Source: Ideonella aquatica
GTDB lineage: Bacteria > Pseudomonadota > Gammaproteobacteria > Burkholderiales > Burkholderiaceae_C
Length of the DNA stretch: 64,000 bases
NCBI RefSeq assembly: GCF_018069755.1
Contig: NZ_JAGQDE010000001.1
Span: 310,001 to 374,000, forward strand
Direction of reading: 5' to 3'
In this document: one piece after another, positions 54,394-63,713 of the stretch
Position numbering within the stretch: position 1 is the first letter of the stretch
Layout of the letters: each line of letters starts with the position of its first letter
Notes under the pieces: generated by a model
Seen by the model: only the letters and a program-made list of their open reading frames with translations
Databases searched by the model: none
Told to the model about the DNA's origin: nothing
Program-made: the position numbers and the translations under genes

Positions 54394-55271
54394 CGCCCGA
54401 CCTGATGGAAGCCGGCGCCAAGGCGCTGGAGGCGCACCGCGCCAAGGTGGAGGCCGAGGTCACCAGCGGCGACCGCGGCGCCAGCTTCGGCCGCGTGCTG
54501 CACGGTGCCGAGCCCGACTTCGCACACGGCGTGGCGCTGTACCTGGACGACATCACGGTCAGCTTCGATGGCTTCCGGGCGCTGAACGCGCTGAGCCTGG
54601 CGGTCAACGTGGGCGAGCTGCGCTGCATCATCGGCCCCAACGGTGCCGGCAAGACGACGATGATGGACGTCATCACCGGCAAGACCCGGCCCGATGCCGG
54701 CACCGCCAGCTTCGGCTCCAACATCGACCTGCTGCGCCTGCGCGAGAACGAGATCGCGCAGATCGGCATCGGCCGCAAGTTCCAGAAGCCCACGGTCTAC
54801 GAGCAGCTCAGCGTGTTCGAGAACCTGGAGCTGGCGCTCAAGGCCGACCGCCGCGCGCGCGCCAGCCTGTTCTCGCGCCTGTCGGGTGCGCAACTGGACC
54901 GCATCGGCGAGATCCTGCAGCTGATCCACCTGCTGCCCGATGCCCAGCGCACCGCCGGCCTGCTCAGCCACGGCCAGAAGCAGTGGCTGGAGATCGGCAT
55001 GCTGCTGATGCAGGACCCCAAGCTGCTGCTGCTGGATGAGCCGGTGGCCGGCATGACCGACGAAGAGACCGAGCGCACCGCCGAGCTCTTCCTGAGCCTG
55101 GAGGGCCAGCATTCGCTGGTGGTGGTGGAGCACGACATGAAGTTCGTCGACCAACTGACCGAGGGCCGCAAGACGGTGACCGTGCTGCACGAGGGCAGCG
55201 TGCTGGCCGAGGGCCTGCTGCGCGACGTGCAGGCGAACGAGAAAGTGGTCGAGGTCTACCTGGGACGATGA
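54390..55271 (+). CDS. urtD: Urea ABC transporter ATPase UrtD
   Basis: LivG-like ATPase of 293 residues. A 45-residue N-terminal extension is followed by YLDDITVSFDGFRALN, Walker A IIGPNGAGKTTMMD, the Q-loop QKPTVYEQLSVFENL, the UrtD-typical signature region LLSHGQKQWLEIGMLL and Walker B LLLLDEPVAGM. The ATG at 54390 overlaps the urtC stop. An alternative is a shorter start near VALYLDD, but the long form keeps the coupled overlap. Confidence 0.96.
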   Translation: MTPDLMEAGAKALEAHRAKVEAEVTSGDRGASFGRVLHGAEPDFAHGVALYLDDITVSFDGFRALNALSLAVNVGELRCIIGPNGAGKTTMMDVITGKTRPDAGTASFGSNIDLLRLRENEIAQIGIGRKFQKPTVYEQLSVFENLELALKADRRARASLFSRLSGAQLDRIGEILQLIHLLPDAQRTAGLLSHGQKQWLEIGMLLMQDPKLLLLDEPVAGMTDEETERTAELFLSLEGQHSLVVVEHDMKFVDQLTEGRKTVTVLHEGSVLAEGLLRDVQANEKVVEVYLGR

Positions 55272-55272
55272 G

Positions 55273-55965
55273 ATGCTGAAGGTCGAAGGTCTGAACCAGT
55301 ACTACGGCGGCAGCCACATCCTGCGCGGCGTCTCCTTCGAGGCGCGCCTGGGCGAGGTCACCGTGGTGCTGGGCCGCAACGGCGTGGGCAAGACCACGCT
55401 GCTCAAGAGCCTGATGGGCGTGGTGCCGGTGAAGACCGGCACGGTGCAACTGGATGGACGCGAACTGACGCGGTCCACCCCGTATGAGCGGGTGCGCGCC
55501 GGCATGGGCTATGTGCCACAGGGCCGCGAGATCTTCGGCCGCCTGACGGTGGAGGAGAACCTGCGCATGGGCCTGGCCAGCCGGCCGGCGGGCACCAAGA
55601 TCCCGGACGAGCTGTTCACGCTGTTCCCGGTGCTCAAGCAAATGATCGCCCGTCGCGGCGGGGACCTGTCGGGTGGCCAGCAGCAGCAACTGGCGATCGC
55701 CCGCGCGCTGGCGCCGGGCCCGAAGCTGCTGATCCTGGACGAGCCCACCGAGGGCATCCAGCCCAGCATCATCAAGGACATCGGCCGCGTGATCCGCATG
55801 CTGGCCGACCGCGGCGACATGGCCATCGTGCTGGTCGAGCAGTACTACGACTTTGCCGCCGAGCTGGCCGACCAGTACCTGGTGATGGAGCGCGGTGAGA
55901 TCATCGCCCGCGGCCGTGGCGAGGACATGCAGGCCAACGGCGTGCGCGAGCTGATGTCGATCTGA
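55273..55965 (+). CDS. urtE: Urea ABC transporter ATPase UrtE
   Basis: LivF-like ATPase of 230 residues completing the importer. It carries LNQYYGGSHILRGVSFE, Walker A VLGRNGVGKTTLLKSLMG, Q-loop YVPQGREIF, signature LSGGQQQQLAIARAL, Walker B LLILDEPTEGIQPSI and the switch region VLVEQYYDFA. It starts one base after the urtD stop. It ends 15 bp from a convergent small coiled-coil gene. Confidence 0.97.
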   Translation: MLKVEGLNQYYGGSHILRGVSFEARLGEVTVVLGRNGVGKTTLLKSLMGVVPVKTGTVQLDGRELTRSTPYERVRAGMGYVPQGREIFGRLTVEENLRMGLASRPAGTKIPDELFTLFPVLKQMIARRGGDLSGGQQQQLAIARALAPGPKLLILDEPTEGIQPSIIKDIGRVIRMLADRGDMAIVLVEQYYDFAAELADQYLVMERGEIIARGRGEDMQANGVRELMSI

Positions 55966-55980
55966 GCGGGCGCGCCGCGC

Positions 55981-56217
55981 CTACCAGGGCAGGCCGCTGT
56001 CCTTGATGATCTTCTCGGTCTCCTGCTGGTCCAGCTTCAGGGCCAGGTCGCGGCGCTTCTCCAGGGCCTGCCGGGTCAGGAACGGCGCCAGCTTGGCCTT
56101 GGCCGCCTTGGCCTTGGCGTCCTCGGGGTTCTTGGACAAGACCTTGTTCAGGCGTTCCAGCTCCTTGAGCAGGCGGTCCAGGTCCTTGTTGAAGGCGTCG
56201 ATGTACTTGTGGCCCAC
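55981..56217 (-). CDS. Small charged coiled-coil protein
   Basis: Soluble protein of 78 residues, MGHKYIDAFNKDLDRLLKEL onward, rich in Lys, Leu and Glu with heptad-like spacing over residues 8-70 and no Cys. It has no signal peptide or membrane segment. Similar short coiled-coil proteins occur as hypothetical genes in related genomes; I do not recognise a function. It is convergent with urtE and 98 bp from the next gene. Confidence 0.7.
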   Translation of the reverse strand: MGHKYIDAFNKDLDRLLKELERLNKVLSKNPEDAKAKAAKAKLAPFLTRQALEKRRDLALKLDQQETEKIIKDSGLPW

Positions 56218-56315
56218 GGCGTGGCTCCTGAGTCAGATTGACGCTGGATATTCTGGGTGCCCAGCGCCGGTGGCGGTGACCGGGTTCGCCCATCCCCCCA
56301 AGCTCGTCGAGGCGA

Positions 56316-57692
56316 TTAGCGGCGCTGCAGGCGGAAGGCCTCGGCCGGACTGGCCGACGGTGGCAGCCCCGGGGCGGCCTGGCGCCATGCTGTCCACAGC
56401 GAGGACCAGGCCGGCGTGTCCTGCAGCGCAGCCCAGCTGGGGTCGGTGTCGAGCAGCAGCAGGTTGGGGTCGCGCCCTTGTAGAGCACGCCGCAGCAGAC
56501 GCAGGGCAGGCTCGGTCTCGTGCCAGCGGGCCCAGGCCAGGGCCAGCACGTAAGGCGACACCGGCTGGGCTTCCAGCGCCTGCAGGGCCTCGCGCGCCTG
56601 GGCGCGCTCGGTGGCCGGGCCGGTCAGTCCGCGCACCGACCAGGCCAGTGCCTGGTAGCCGGCCTCCTGCGGGGCGGCCACCTGCGCTTCCTCGGCCCAG
56701 GGGCGCGCAGCGTCGGCGTTGCCATCGAGCAGCGCGATCAACGCCGCCATCGCCAGTGCCGGTGGGCTGCCGGGGGCGATGTCCAGCACCGAGGCCAGCT
56801 CGGCGCGGGCCTGGTCGCGCCGGCCTTGCGCCAGACGCAGGTTGACCAGATGCATGCGGCTGCTCAGGTAGTGCGGGTCGGCACGGCGGGCCTGCAGCAG
56901 CGCGGCCTCGGACGCCGCGAGCTCGCCACGCAACAGCAGGTGCCAGCCAAGGGCACTGTGCACGAAAGCCTGGTGGGGGGCGAGCGCCAGCGCGCGCTCG
57001 AAACCTTGCCGGGCCTGCGCCCAGTCCCAGCCGAACTGGTGGTGAGCCGCGGCGCGCAGCGTATGGGCCAGCGCATCGGCGGGATCGAGCTGCAGCGCCC
57101 GCTCAAGCGCCTGCTCGGCCTCGGGCGCCGCCTGCCGTGGCGGCAGTGCCCAGCTGATCGCGGTGTTGTACCAGGCGCGGCCCAGGCCAGTCCAGGCGGC
57201 GGCCCACTCCGGCGCGGCCCGGCAGGCCGCGGCGAAGCGGTCGCGCGCCTGGGCCAGGTTGGGGCCGGTGACCGGACCGCGCAGGAAGTGCTCGCCGCGC
57301 TCCAGCAGGTCGCGCGCCGGCCCGAGCCGCTCATCGCTGGAGGCCGGACCCAGCCAGTGCACCTGGTAGCTGCCAGGCAGCAGTTGCAGGCGCCAGGCGT
57401 CCAAGCGGCCGTCGCGTTCATAGTAGCGCGCCAGGCGGGCGCGCAGGCGCCGCATCTCCACCCTGACGATGCTGTCCACCGTGGGGTCGAAGCGGTCCGC
57501 CGGGCGGCCCAGCACCTGCACCGCGATCAACGACTCCTTCAGGCAGGCGATGTCGCCCGCCGCGCTGCGCTCGGCCAGATGGCGCAGCAGGCGCCGGTGG
57601 CGCACGGCCCGCGCGAAGGCGGGGCTGGCCTCGATGCGGGCCAGCGCCGCGGCCTGTGCACTGGGCAGGGCGGGGGAAGGCGGCGTGCTCAT
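56316..57692 (-). CDS. TPR protein with winged-helix-like N-terminal domain
   Basis: Protein of 458 residues. Residues about 25-115 (RRLLRHLAERSAAGDIACLK, LGRPADRFDPTVDSIVRVEM, RRLRARLARYYERDG, LLPGSYQVHWL) form the domain often found at the N-terminus of large adenylate-cyclase-like or TPR regulators in Proteobacteria. It is helical with a DNA-binding-like beta hairpin. Residues 130-450 are TPR-like repeats (ALERALQLDPADALAHTLRA and others). No catalytic cyclase domain is present. It may act as a transcriptional or scaffold regulator. Confidence 0.75.
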   Translation of the reverse strand: MSTPPSPALPSAQAAALARIEASPAFARAVRHRRLLRHLAERSAAGDIACLKESLIAVQVLGRPADRFDPTVDSIVRVEMRRLRARLARYYERDGRLDAWRLQLLPGSYQVHWLGPASSDERLGPARDLLERGEHFLRGPVTGPNLAQARDRFAAACRAAPEWAAAWTGLGRAWYNTAISWALPPRQAAPEAEQALERALQLDPADALAHTLRAAAHHQFGWDWAQARQGFERALALAPHQAFVHSALGWHLLLRGELAASEAALLQARRADPHYLSSRMHLVNLRLAQGRRDQARAELASVLDIAPGSPPALAMAALIALLDGNADAARPWAEEAQVAAPQEAGYQALAWSVRGLTGPATERAQAREALQALEAQPVSPYVLALAWARWHETEPALRLLRRALQGRDPNLLLLDTDPSWAALQDTPAWSSLWTAWRQAAPGLPPSASPAEAFRLQRR

Positions 57693-57800
57693 CGCCCGGC
57701 CAGCTTAGCCAATGTGTCACTCGCCTGTCACCCCCGCACACTCGACCGCGGCGTGGCGGCCCCCCAGACTGGGGCTTTCATCCACCCTGATGGAGGCTCC

Positions 57801-58781
57801 ATGGACAAGCGCATGGCGGTGGCGGCGATGCTGGCGGTCGGCGCCCTGGCATCGGCCCGCGCCCAGTACACGCTGTACGTTGGCAACGACCAATGCCCCA
57901 CCAACAATTCGGTGACCCGCTTCACCGGCAAGCCCTGGGGCGCTGGCGCCACCGTGCCCGTGGGTCACTGTCCGGCCGGCATCGCCTTCAGCCCCGACGG
58001 TGCCACCGCCTGGGTGATGAATGCCGGTGCCAACACCATCACCCCGATCGCCACGGCCAGTTTCAGCCCCGGCGCCGCCTTCGATGCCGGTGTGGTGGCG
58101 CCGCTGTTCGCGGCGGTCACGCCCGATGGCCAGTGGCTGGCCACCACGGGCGCCGGCTCCAACCAGCTGGCGCTGATTGCCACCACCAACACGGCGCTGG
58201 TGAAGACCGTGGCGGTCGGGGCCTCGCCCACCGGCCTGGCCCTGCTGCCCGATGGCAGCAAGGCGTACACCGCCAATGTGGCCGACAACACCGTCTCGGT
58301 GGTGTCGCTGGGCACCCAGCCGAAGCTGAAGAAGACCTTGTCGCTGCCCGGCTGCAGTCCTTACGGCATGGCGGCCACGCCCGATGGCAGCGCGGTCTAC
58401 GTGGCCTGCATCAGCGGGCCGCTGTGGCGCATCCGCACAGCCAAGGACAAGGCCGATGCGGCACCGATCGCGCTGCCGCAAACCAGCGGCGGCGCCCAGG
58501 TGGTGATCACACGCGACGGCAAGACGGCCTTCGTCTCGAACACCAACGGCGCGGTCTACCCGGTGACGCTGAAGACCGGCGCGGTGGGCGCGCCGATCGC
58601 CATCCCCGGCGCCTACGGTCTGGCGCTGAGCCCGGATGGCAAGGTGCTGGCGGTGGGCAATGGCGACTGCTGCTGGCTGGACACGCCGGTTCACTTCATC
58701 AAGGTCAGCACGCTGACGGTCGAGACCACGCTGGGCACCGGGACGAACTACACCCATCGCTGGCTCGCCTTCCAGCCCTGA
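57801..58781 (+). CDS. Exported YncE/YVTN-type beta-propeller protein
   Basis: Protein of 326 residues with a signal peptide (MDKRMAVAAMLAVGALASARA). It carries repeated 40-45-residue blades ending in patterns such as GIAFSPDGATAWVMN, GLALLPDGSKAYTANVADNT and GMAATPDGSAVYVAC, the YVTN/YncE beta-propeller signature. It has an unusual number of Cys for a propeller (CPTNNS, GHCPAG, GCSPYG, DCCW), which could form disulphides in the periplasm. It stands alone; the flavoprotein gene begins 39 bp downstream. Its partner is unknown. Confidence 0.82.
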   Translation: MDKRMAVAAMLAVGALASARAQYTLYVGNDQCPTNNSVTRFTGKPWGAGATVPVGHCPAGIAFSPDGATAWVMNAGANTITPIATASFSPGAAFDAGVVAPLFAAVTPDGQWLATTGAGSNQLALIATTNTALVKTVAVGASPTGLALLPDGSKAYTANVADNTVSVVSLGTQPKLKKTLSLPGCSPYGMAATPDGSAVYVACISGPLWRIRTAKDKADAAPIALPQTSGGAQVVITRDGKTAFVSNTNGAVYPVTLKTGAVGAPIAIPGAYGLALSPDGKVLAVGNGDCCWLDTPVHFIKVSTLTVETTLGTGTNYTHRWLAFQP

Positions 58782-58820
58782 TGACCGCTCGGGCCGCAGG
58801 CCCTACACTGCGGCCCCCCC

Positions 58821-60092
58821 ATGAGCGATACCACCCCTGCCACCGCCCCGCGTGTCGCCGTTGTCGGCGCCGGCCCTGCTGGCCTGATGGCGGCCGAGGT
58901 GCTGGCCGCGGCCGGCGCCCAGGTCGATGTGTTCGATGCCAGCGCGGTGCCGGCGCGCAAGTTCCTGCTGGCTGGCAAGGGCGGCCTGAACCTGACCCAC
59001 TCCGAGCCGCTGCCGGCCTTCACCGACCGCTATGCCGAGCGCGCGCCCGAGGTGGCGCGCTGGCTCCAGACCTTCGGCCCGCAGGCGCTGCGCGACTGGG
59101 CCCAGGGCCTGGGCGTATCCACCTTTGTGGGCAGTTCCGGCCGGGTATTTCCAGAATCGATGAAGGCCGCGCCGCTGCTGCGCGCCTGGCTGCATCGCCT
59201 GCGCGCCAGCGGCGTGCGCCTGCACCTGCGGCACCGCTGGCAGGCTGGCGCCTTGCAGCACGGGCCCGAGCTGCGCTTTGAGACGCCTGACGGTCCGCGC
59301 CAGGTGCATGCCGATGCGCTGCTGCTGGCGCTGGGCGGCGCCAGCTGGGCCCGCCTGGGCTCGGATGGCGCCTGGGTGCAGCCGCTGGGCGAGGCGGGTC
59401 TGGCACTGTCGCCGCTGCAGCCGGCCAACTGTGGCTTCGATGTCGGCTGGAGTGAGCACTTCGCCAGCCGGCACGCGGGGGCGCCACTGAAATCGGTGCT
59501 GCTGGATGCGCGTGACAGCCGCGGTCGCCAGTTCCGTCGCAAGGGCGAGTGCGTGGTCACTGCCACCGGGCTGGAGGGCAGCCTGGTCTATGCGGCGTCG
59601 GCGTTGCTGCGCGACGAGATCGCTGCGCATGGCCGAGCGCTGGTGCTGCTGGACCTGCTGCCCGACCGCCCGCTGGACGAGCTGCAGACTGCCCTGGCAC
59701 GCGGCCGGGGCGCGCGCAGCCTGGCCAACCACCTGAAGGAGCAGGCCGGTTTGTCCGGTGCCAAGGCCGGCCTGCTGCGCGAAGGTCTGAGCGCCGAGGC
59801 CTGGCAACTGCAGAGCCGCGACGTGGCCTGGCTGGCGCGGCGCATCAAGGCGCTGCCGCTGCAGCTGCATGCGGCGCGGCCGATCGACGAGGCGATCAGC
59901 ACCGCCGGCGGCGTGCGGCTGGAGGCGCTGGACGCGCAGCTGATGTGGCGCGATCGCCCGGGCGTGTTCTTTGCCGGCGAGATGCTGGACTGGGAGGCGC
60001 CCACGGGCGGCTACCTGCTCACGGCCTGCTTCGCCAGCGGGGTGGTGGCGGCGCGTGGACTGCTGCAGTGGTGGGCGGCCAAGACCCCGTGA
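58821..60092 (+). CDS. HI0933-family flavoprotein (NAD(P)/FAD-dependent oxidoreductase)
   Basis: Cytoplasmic flavoprotein of 423 residues. The FAD-binding fingerprint is VVGAGPAGLMAAEVLAAAG at about 14-32, with the second glycine motif LALGGASWARLGSDG and the family's C-terminal GVFFAGEMLDWEAPTGGYLL. These point to the HI0933/TIGR03862 group, whose substrate is not defined. It lies 38 bp upstream of a glutathione S-transferase gene in the same direction. Confidence 0.9.
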   Translation: MSDTTPATAPRVAVVGAGPAGLMAAEVLAAAGAQVDVFDASAVPARKFLLAGKGGLNLTHSEPLPAFTDRYAERAPEVARWLQTFGPQALRDWAQGLGVSTFVGSSGRVFPESMKAAPLLRAWLHRLRASGVRLHLRHRWQAGALQHGPELRFETPDGPRQVHADALLLALGGASWARLGSDGAWVQPLGEAGLALSPLQPANCGFDVGWSEHFASRHAGAPLKSVLLDARDSRGRQFRRKGECVVTATGLEGSLVYAASALLRDEIAAHGRALVLLDLLPDRPLDELQTALARGRGARSLANHLKEQAGLSGAKAGLLREGLSAEAWQLQSRDVAWLARRIKALPLQLHAARPIDEAISTAGGVRLEALDAQLMWRDRPGVFFAGEMLDWEAPTGGYLLTACFASGVVAARGLLQWWAAKTP

Positions 60093-60129
60093 CAACGCGG
60101 GTGCCGCTGGCCCCGTAGCATGCCGGCCC

Positions 60130-60804
60130 ATGATCACAGTCCACCATCTGAACAACTCGCGCTCGCAGCGTGTGCTGTGGCTGCTCGAGGAACTGGGGCT
60201 GCCCTACGAGATCCGGCACTACCAGCGCGACCCGCAGACCATGCTGGCGCCCGCGTCCCTGAAGGCGGTGCATCCGCTGGGCAAGTCGCCCGTGCTGACC
60301 GACGGCGACATCACGGTGGCCGAGAGCGGCGCGATCATCGAGTATGTGCTGGACAGCCACGGCCAGGGCCGGCTGCGGCCCCTGCCGGGCACGCCAGAGC
60401 AGCGCCGCTTCCGCTACTGGCTGCACTTCGCCGAGGGCTCGGCCATGCCGCCGCTGCTGCTGAAGCTGGTGTTCGCGCGGGTGCAGTCGGCGCCGATGCC
60501 CTTCTTTGTCAAGCCGGTGGCACGCGGCATCGCCGCCAAGGTGCTGGGCAGCTTCGTCGAGCCCAACCTGCGGGCGCAACTGGATTTCATGGAGGCCGAG
60601 CTGGCGGGCCGCGACTGGTTTGCCGGCGACGACTTCAGCGCCGCCGACATCCAGATGAGCTTCCCGATCGAGGCCGCGGCGCAGCGCGCCGGCCTGGATG
60701 CCTCGCGCCCCCGGCTGATGGACTGGCTGCGCCGCATCCACGCGCGGCCGGCCTACCGGCGCGCGCTGGAACGGGGCGGTCCCTACGATTTCGCGCGCGA
60801 CTGA
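60130..60804 (+). CDS. Glutathione S-transferase
   Basis: Enzyme of 224 residues. The N-terminal thioredoxin-like domain begins ITVHHLNNSRSQRVLWLLEE with Ser/Asn in the active-site position, and the glutathione-binding SxAI motif is AESGAIIEYVL. The C-terminal helical domain has DWFAGDDFSAADIQMSFPI. It resembles the plasmid-type group called GST-like in Burkholderiales. Electrophile detoxification is the general role; the substrate is not readable. Confidence 0.92.
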   Translation: MITVHHLNNSRSQRVLWLLEELGLPYEIRHYQRDPQTMLAPASLKAVHPLGKSPVLTDGDITVAESGAIIEYVLDSHGQGRLRPLPGTPEQRRFRYWLHFAEGSAMPPLLLKLVFARVQSAPMPFFVKPVARGIAAKVLGSFVEPNLRAQLDFMEAELAGRDWFAGDDFSAADIQMSFPIEAAAQRAGLDASRPRLMDWLRRIHARPAYRRALERGGPYDFARD

Positions 60805-60821
60805 GACGCCACGCGGGGCGC

Positions 60822-62759
60822 TCAGGTCCTGAGCTGATCGACCAGGCGGTGCAGCTCGTCCGCGCCGTGGCGCAGCGTGTTGGCCGCACTGCTGGTGGCC
60901 TCGGCGCTGTGGGCGTTGTGCGCGGTGGTGTCGCCGATCTGGCGCACCGCCTCGGCCACCTGACCCACGGCCAGGGTCTGCTCGCGGGTGGCGGTGGCCA
61001 GCTGGCCCATGGCCTCGCCGACACCACCCACCTGGTCCAGGATGCGGTCAACACTGTCGCGCGCCTTGTGGATCTCGGCCACGCCGGCTTCCACCTGCTC
61101 GGCCGAGCCGGTGATCAGTGAACGGATCTCACCCGCGGCACTGGCGCTGCGCTGGGCCAGCGCCCGCACCTCGCCGGCCACCACCGCGAAGCCGCGGCCC
61201 GATTCACCGGCCCGGGCGGCTTCCACCGCGGCATTGAGCGCCAGGATGTTGGTCTGGAAGGCGATGCCGTCGATGACCTGCACGATCTCGCCAACCCGGC
61301 GGCTGGTGGCGGCGATGCCCTCCACCGTCTGCACCGCGCCCTGCATGCGCTGGCGGCCATCGGCGCCGGTGTGGCGGATCTGGTGAAACAACTGGTCGAC
61401 CTGTTCGACATGGCTGGCGTTGCTGCGGGCGGTCTGCGAGACCTGCTCCAGCGTGGCCGCCGACTCCTCGACCGTGGCGGCCTGCTGGCTGGCGCGGCTG
61501 GCCAGGTCGTGGCTTTGCTGCTCCATCTGCTGGCCGGTTTGCGCCACCTGCTGGGCATGGCTGCGGATGCTGCCCACCACGCCGGCCAGGCGGGTACACA
61601 TGGCATCCAGCTCATGCGCCATGGTCGCGAACTCGTCGCGGCCCTGCACCTGGGCCCGCACCGACAGGTCGCCCTCGGCGCCGGCATGGGCCACGCGGCT
61701 GACGCGCTGCAGCGCGTCCATCACGCTGCTGTAAAAGCCCACCAGTGCGTAGGCCAGTACCAGGATGCCCAGCAGCGAGCCGCCCAGCGCCAGCCACTGG
61801 CGCTGCTGCAGACGCTGCTCGCGCGCACGCAGGATCTCGGACAGGCGGCTGGTGGCCTGGCGCGAGAAGGCGATGGTGGCCTCAATCGCGGTCGTGCCGG
61901 CCTTGAAGAAGGCCTGGGCGTCTCCTTGCGGCTGACCCTCGGCGAAGCTGCGGCCTGCCAGGGCGGCAAAGGCCTGGTTGGTCTCCACCATCGGCGCGAA
62001 GCCCGCGGGCTCCGGCTCGCCCGCGCGGACCAGTGCTGCGACCCGGTTCTTCATGCCCTCGGTCTGTTCCTGCAGCATCGCCACACGGCCGTTGACCTGG
62101 GCCATGTCGCTCAGGGCGGCTTCGCCGCGGCTGATCAGGCCCGCGCCCTGGCCGCGCAGCAATCCGGCCACCTCGGTCAGCGGCAGGGTGCGCTCAACCA
62201 CCACGTCCATCAGGAAGTAGCTGGCCGCCTCGGGATCGAAGTACAACTCCGAGACTTCTCCGACCTGCGACACCAGCGTGCGCACGGCCTTGATCTGGGC
62301 GGTGTGGGCGGCAAACACCTGGGCACGATCGCCCTCGCGTCGGCCCTGCGCCAGCGCGGCCAGGGAGGTGGCGATCGGGGGCCAGGCCTCGGCCAGTCCC
62401 CACGCCTGCAGCGTGGTCTGTTCGCCCTGCATCGCCGCCAGCGCCTTGGTCAGATCGGCCCGCGTGGCCTGCAGCGCCGACTCCGCCGAGGCATTGCCGC
62501 TCATCGCCAGATTGGTCTGGCCGCGGTGTTTCTGGGTCAGTACCGCCACATCCAGCAAGGCGGTGACGACGCGCGCGCCCTGGGCTTCGTTGCGGGCCAC
62601 GGCCAGCTCTCGGCCGGTGTCGAGCAGTGTTCTGGCGATCAGGATCAGCAGCGGGACGGCGATCAGCGCCACGATCAGTGCCATCTTGGCAGGCAGCCGA
62701 AGCTGGCGCATCACGGACACGGCCGGGCGCAGCAAGGATCCATCGGCAGCAAAGGACAT
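60822..62759 (-). CDS. Methyl-accepting chemotaxis protein
   Basis: Transmembrane chemoreceptor of 645 residues. The first membrane segment is near 25-48 (MALIVALIAVPLLILIA). A long helical periplasmic sensor (about 50-325) resembles nitrate/nitrite- or urea-type helical-bundle domains only in general shape. A second membrane segment (LGGSLLGILVLAYALVGFY) is followed by a HAMP domain and a signalling hairpin with IDGIAFQTNILALNAAVEAA, GRGFAVVAGEVRALAQRS and adaptation sites. The C-terminus ends without a CheR pentapeptide. The ligand is unknown; neighbouring ureD invites a nitrogen-related guess only. Confidence 0.93.
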   Translation of the reverse strand: MSFAADGSLLRPAVSVMRQLRLPAKMALIVALIAVPLLILIARTLLDTGRELAVARNEAQGARVVTALLDVAVLTQKHRGQTNLAMSGNASAESALQATRADLTKALAAMQGEQTTLQAWGLAEAWPPIATSLAALAQGRREGDRAQVFAAHTAQIKAVRTLVSQVGEVSELYFDPEAASYFLMDVVVERTLPLTEVAGLLRGQGAGLISRGEAALSDMAQVNGRVAMLQEQTEGMKNRVAALVRAGEPEPAGFAPMVETNQAFAALAGRSFAEGQPQGDAQAFFKAGTTAIEATIAFSRQATSRLSEILRAREQRLQQRQWLALGGSLLGILVLAYALVGFYSSVMDALQRVSRVAHAGAEGDLSVRAQVQGRDEFATMAHELDAMCTRLAGVVGSIRSHAQQVAQTGQQMEQQSHDLASRASQQAATVEESAATLEQVSQTARSNASHVEQVDQLFHQIRHTGADGRQRMQGAVQTVEGIAATSRRVGEIVQVIDGIAFQTNILALNAAVEAARAGESGRGFAVVAGEVRALAQRSASAAGEIRSLITGSAEQVEAGVAEIHKARDSVDRILDQVGGVGEAMGQLATATREQTLAVGQVAEAVRQIGDTTAHNAHSAEATSSAANTLRHGADELHRLVDQLRT

Positions 62760-62800
62760 GTCAAAACCCCTCGGGCGCCGAGAACACGGCGAATGCGTGT

Positions 62801-62808
62801 TTATCGCC
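62801..62808 (-). promoter_or_regulatory. Possible flagellar-type (sigma-28) -10 element before the chemoreceptor gene
   Basis: On the minus strand GGCGATAA (62808-62801) lies 42 bases before the chemoreceptor start and resembles the FliA -10 consensus GCCGATAA in all but one base. The matching -35 (TAAA-like) is not recognisable at the proper distance, so this is a weak call. Confidence 0.25.
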
Positions 62809-62882
62809 CGACCGCTGCGCTCACGAACGCCCGAAAAGACGGGCCTGGACGCGTTTTACCGATGCACCCGCGGTGCCCGGGG

Positions 62883-63713
62883 TCAGAGTGCCCACAGGCG
62901 TGGCGGGCACTCGGCCAGCGCCCACAGCCGCTGTCGCCAGGCGGCGCGCACGGCGCGGGCCAGCGTGAACAAGGCCTCGGTGCGCGGCGCCAGCGCGCGC
63001 AGCACGACCACCCCCTCATCGGCGGCGCTGGCACCGGCCTGGGCGGCCAGCGGCAGGCCGGCGATGCAGGTGCGCGCGTCCTCCAGCAGCTGTTCGCGCA
63101 GTGCGTCGCTGAAGCCGTTGCCGCTGGCGCACCACAGCGTGGCCAGGGCACGCTGTCCGGCCCAGCCGAGCGGCGAGTCCAGCAGCACCCGGTCGTCGGC
63201 GCTGATGCGCCCCCGCTCCAGCCAGCGGCCGCCAATGGACAGCGTCTGCTGCAGCTCGCCCCGCTCGAACGCCAGGTCGGCGGCCGGCAGGCCCAGGGCC
63301 AGCAGGTCCCAGCCGATCATCTGCGCGCCGGGTGCCAGGTCGAAGTGCAGCGCGTTGGCGGCCAGGCAGCCGCTGTAGGCAATGGTCTCCAGCGGCAGCC
63401 ACTCCAGCCGCGCACCGGCCGCCACGCGGGCCCGCAGTGTCTGCGTGGCCAGCGGACCGGCGCTGCGGTAGAAGCGGGTGGCGCCGGGGGTGGTGATCAG
63501 CGCGTGGGTGCCGGCGTCCAGTGTGGCCTCGATCAGCAGCTCGTCGCCGCCGACAATGCCGCCCGGCGGATGCACCAGCACGTGGTGGCAGATCGCATCG
63601 CCCTCAGGGTAGAGGCGCTGCAGCACGCGCAGCGGGCCCTCATGCCGATCGAGTGCGGTGGTGCGCTGGTTCTCGAGCCGGTAGTCGAGCCGCAGGTGGC
63701 CGCGCCAGCTCAT
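62883..63713 (-). CDS. ureD: Urease accessory protein UreD
   Basis: Scaffold protein of 276 residues that joins UreF and UreG on apo-urease for nickel insertion. It carries GPLRVLQRLYPEG, the family hallmark HHVLVHPPGGIVGGDELLIE near residues 43-62, TPGATRFYRSAG and ARLEWLPLETIAYSGC. It is separated from the rest of the urease genes by about 37 kb, while the upstream neighbour overlaps its start by 4 bases. Without it the ureABC enzyme should stay inactive, so it must work in trans with the operon at 21-26 kb. Confidence 0.95.
   Translation of the reverse strand: MSWRGHLRLDYRLENQRTTALDRHEGPLRVLQRLYPEGDAICHHVLVHPPGGIVGGDELLIEATLDAGTHALITTPGATRFYRSAGPLATQTLRARVAAGARLEWLPLETIAYSGCLAANALHFDLAPGAQMIGWDLLALGLPAADLAFERGELQQTLSIGGRWLERGRISADDRVLLDSPLGWAGQRALATLWCASGNGFSDALREQLLEDARTCIAGLPLAAQAGASAADEGVVVLRALAPRTEALFTLARAVRAAWRQRLWALAECPPRLWAL

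Noticed and set aside
56520-57800. Upstream extension of the beta-propeller gene in the same frame
   Set aside because: It would lie antisense to the TPR gene, and the signal peptide begins at 57801.
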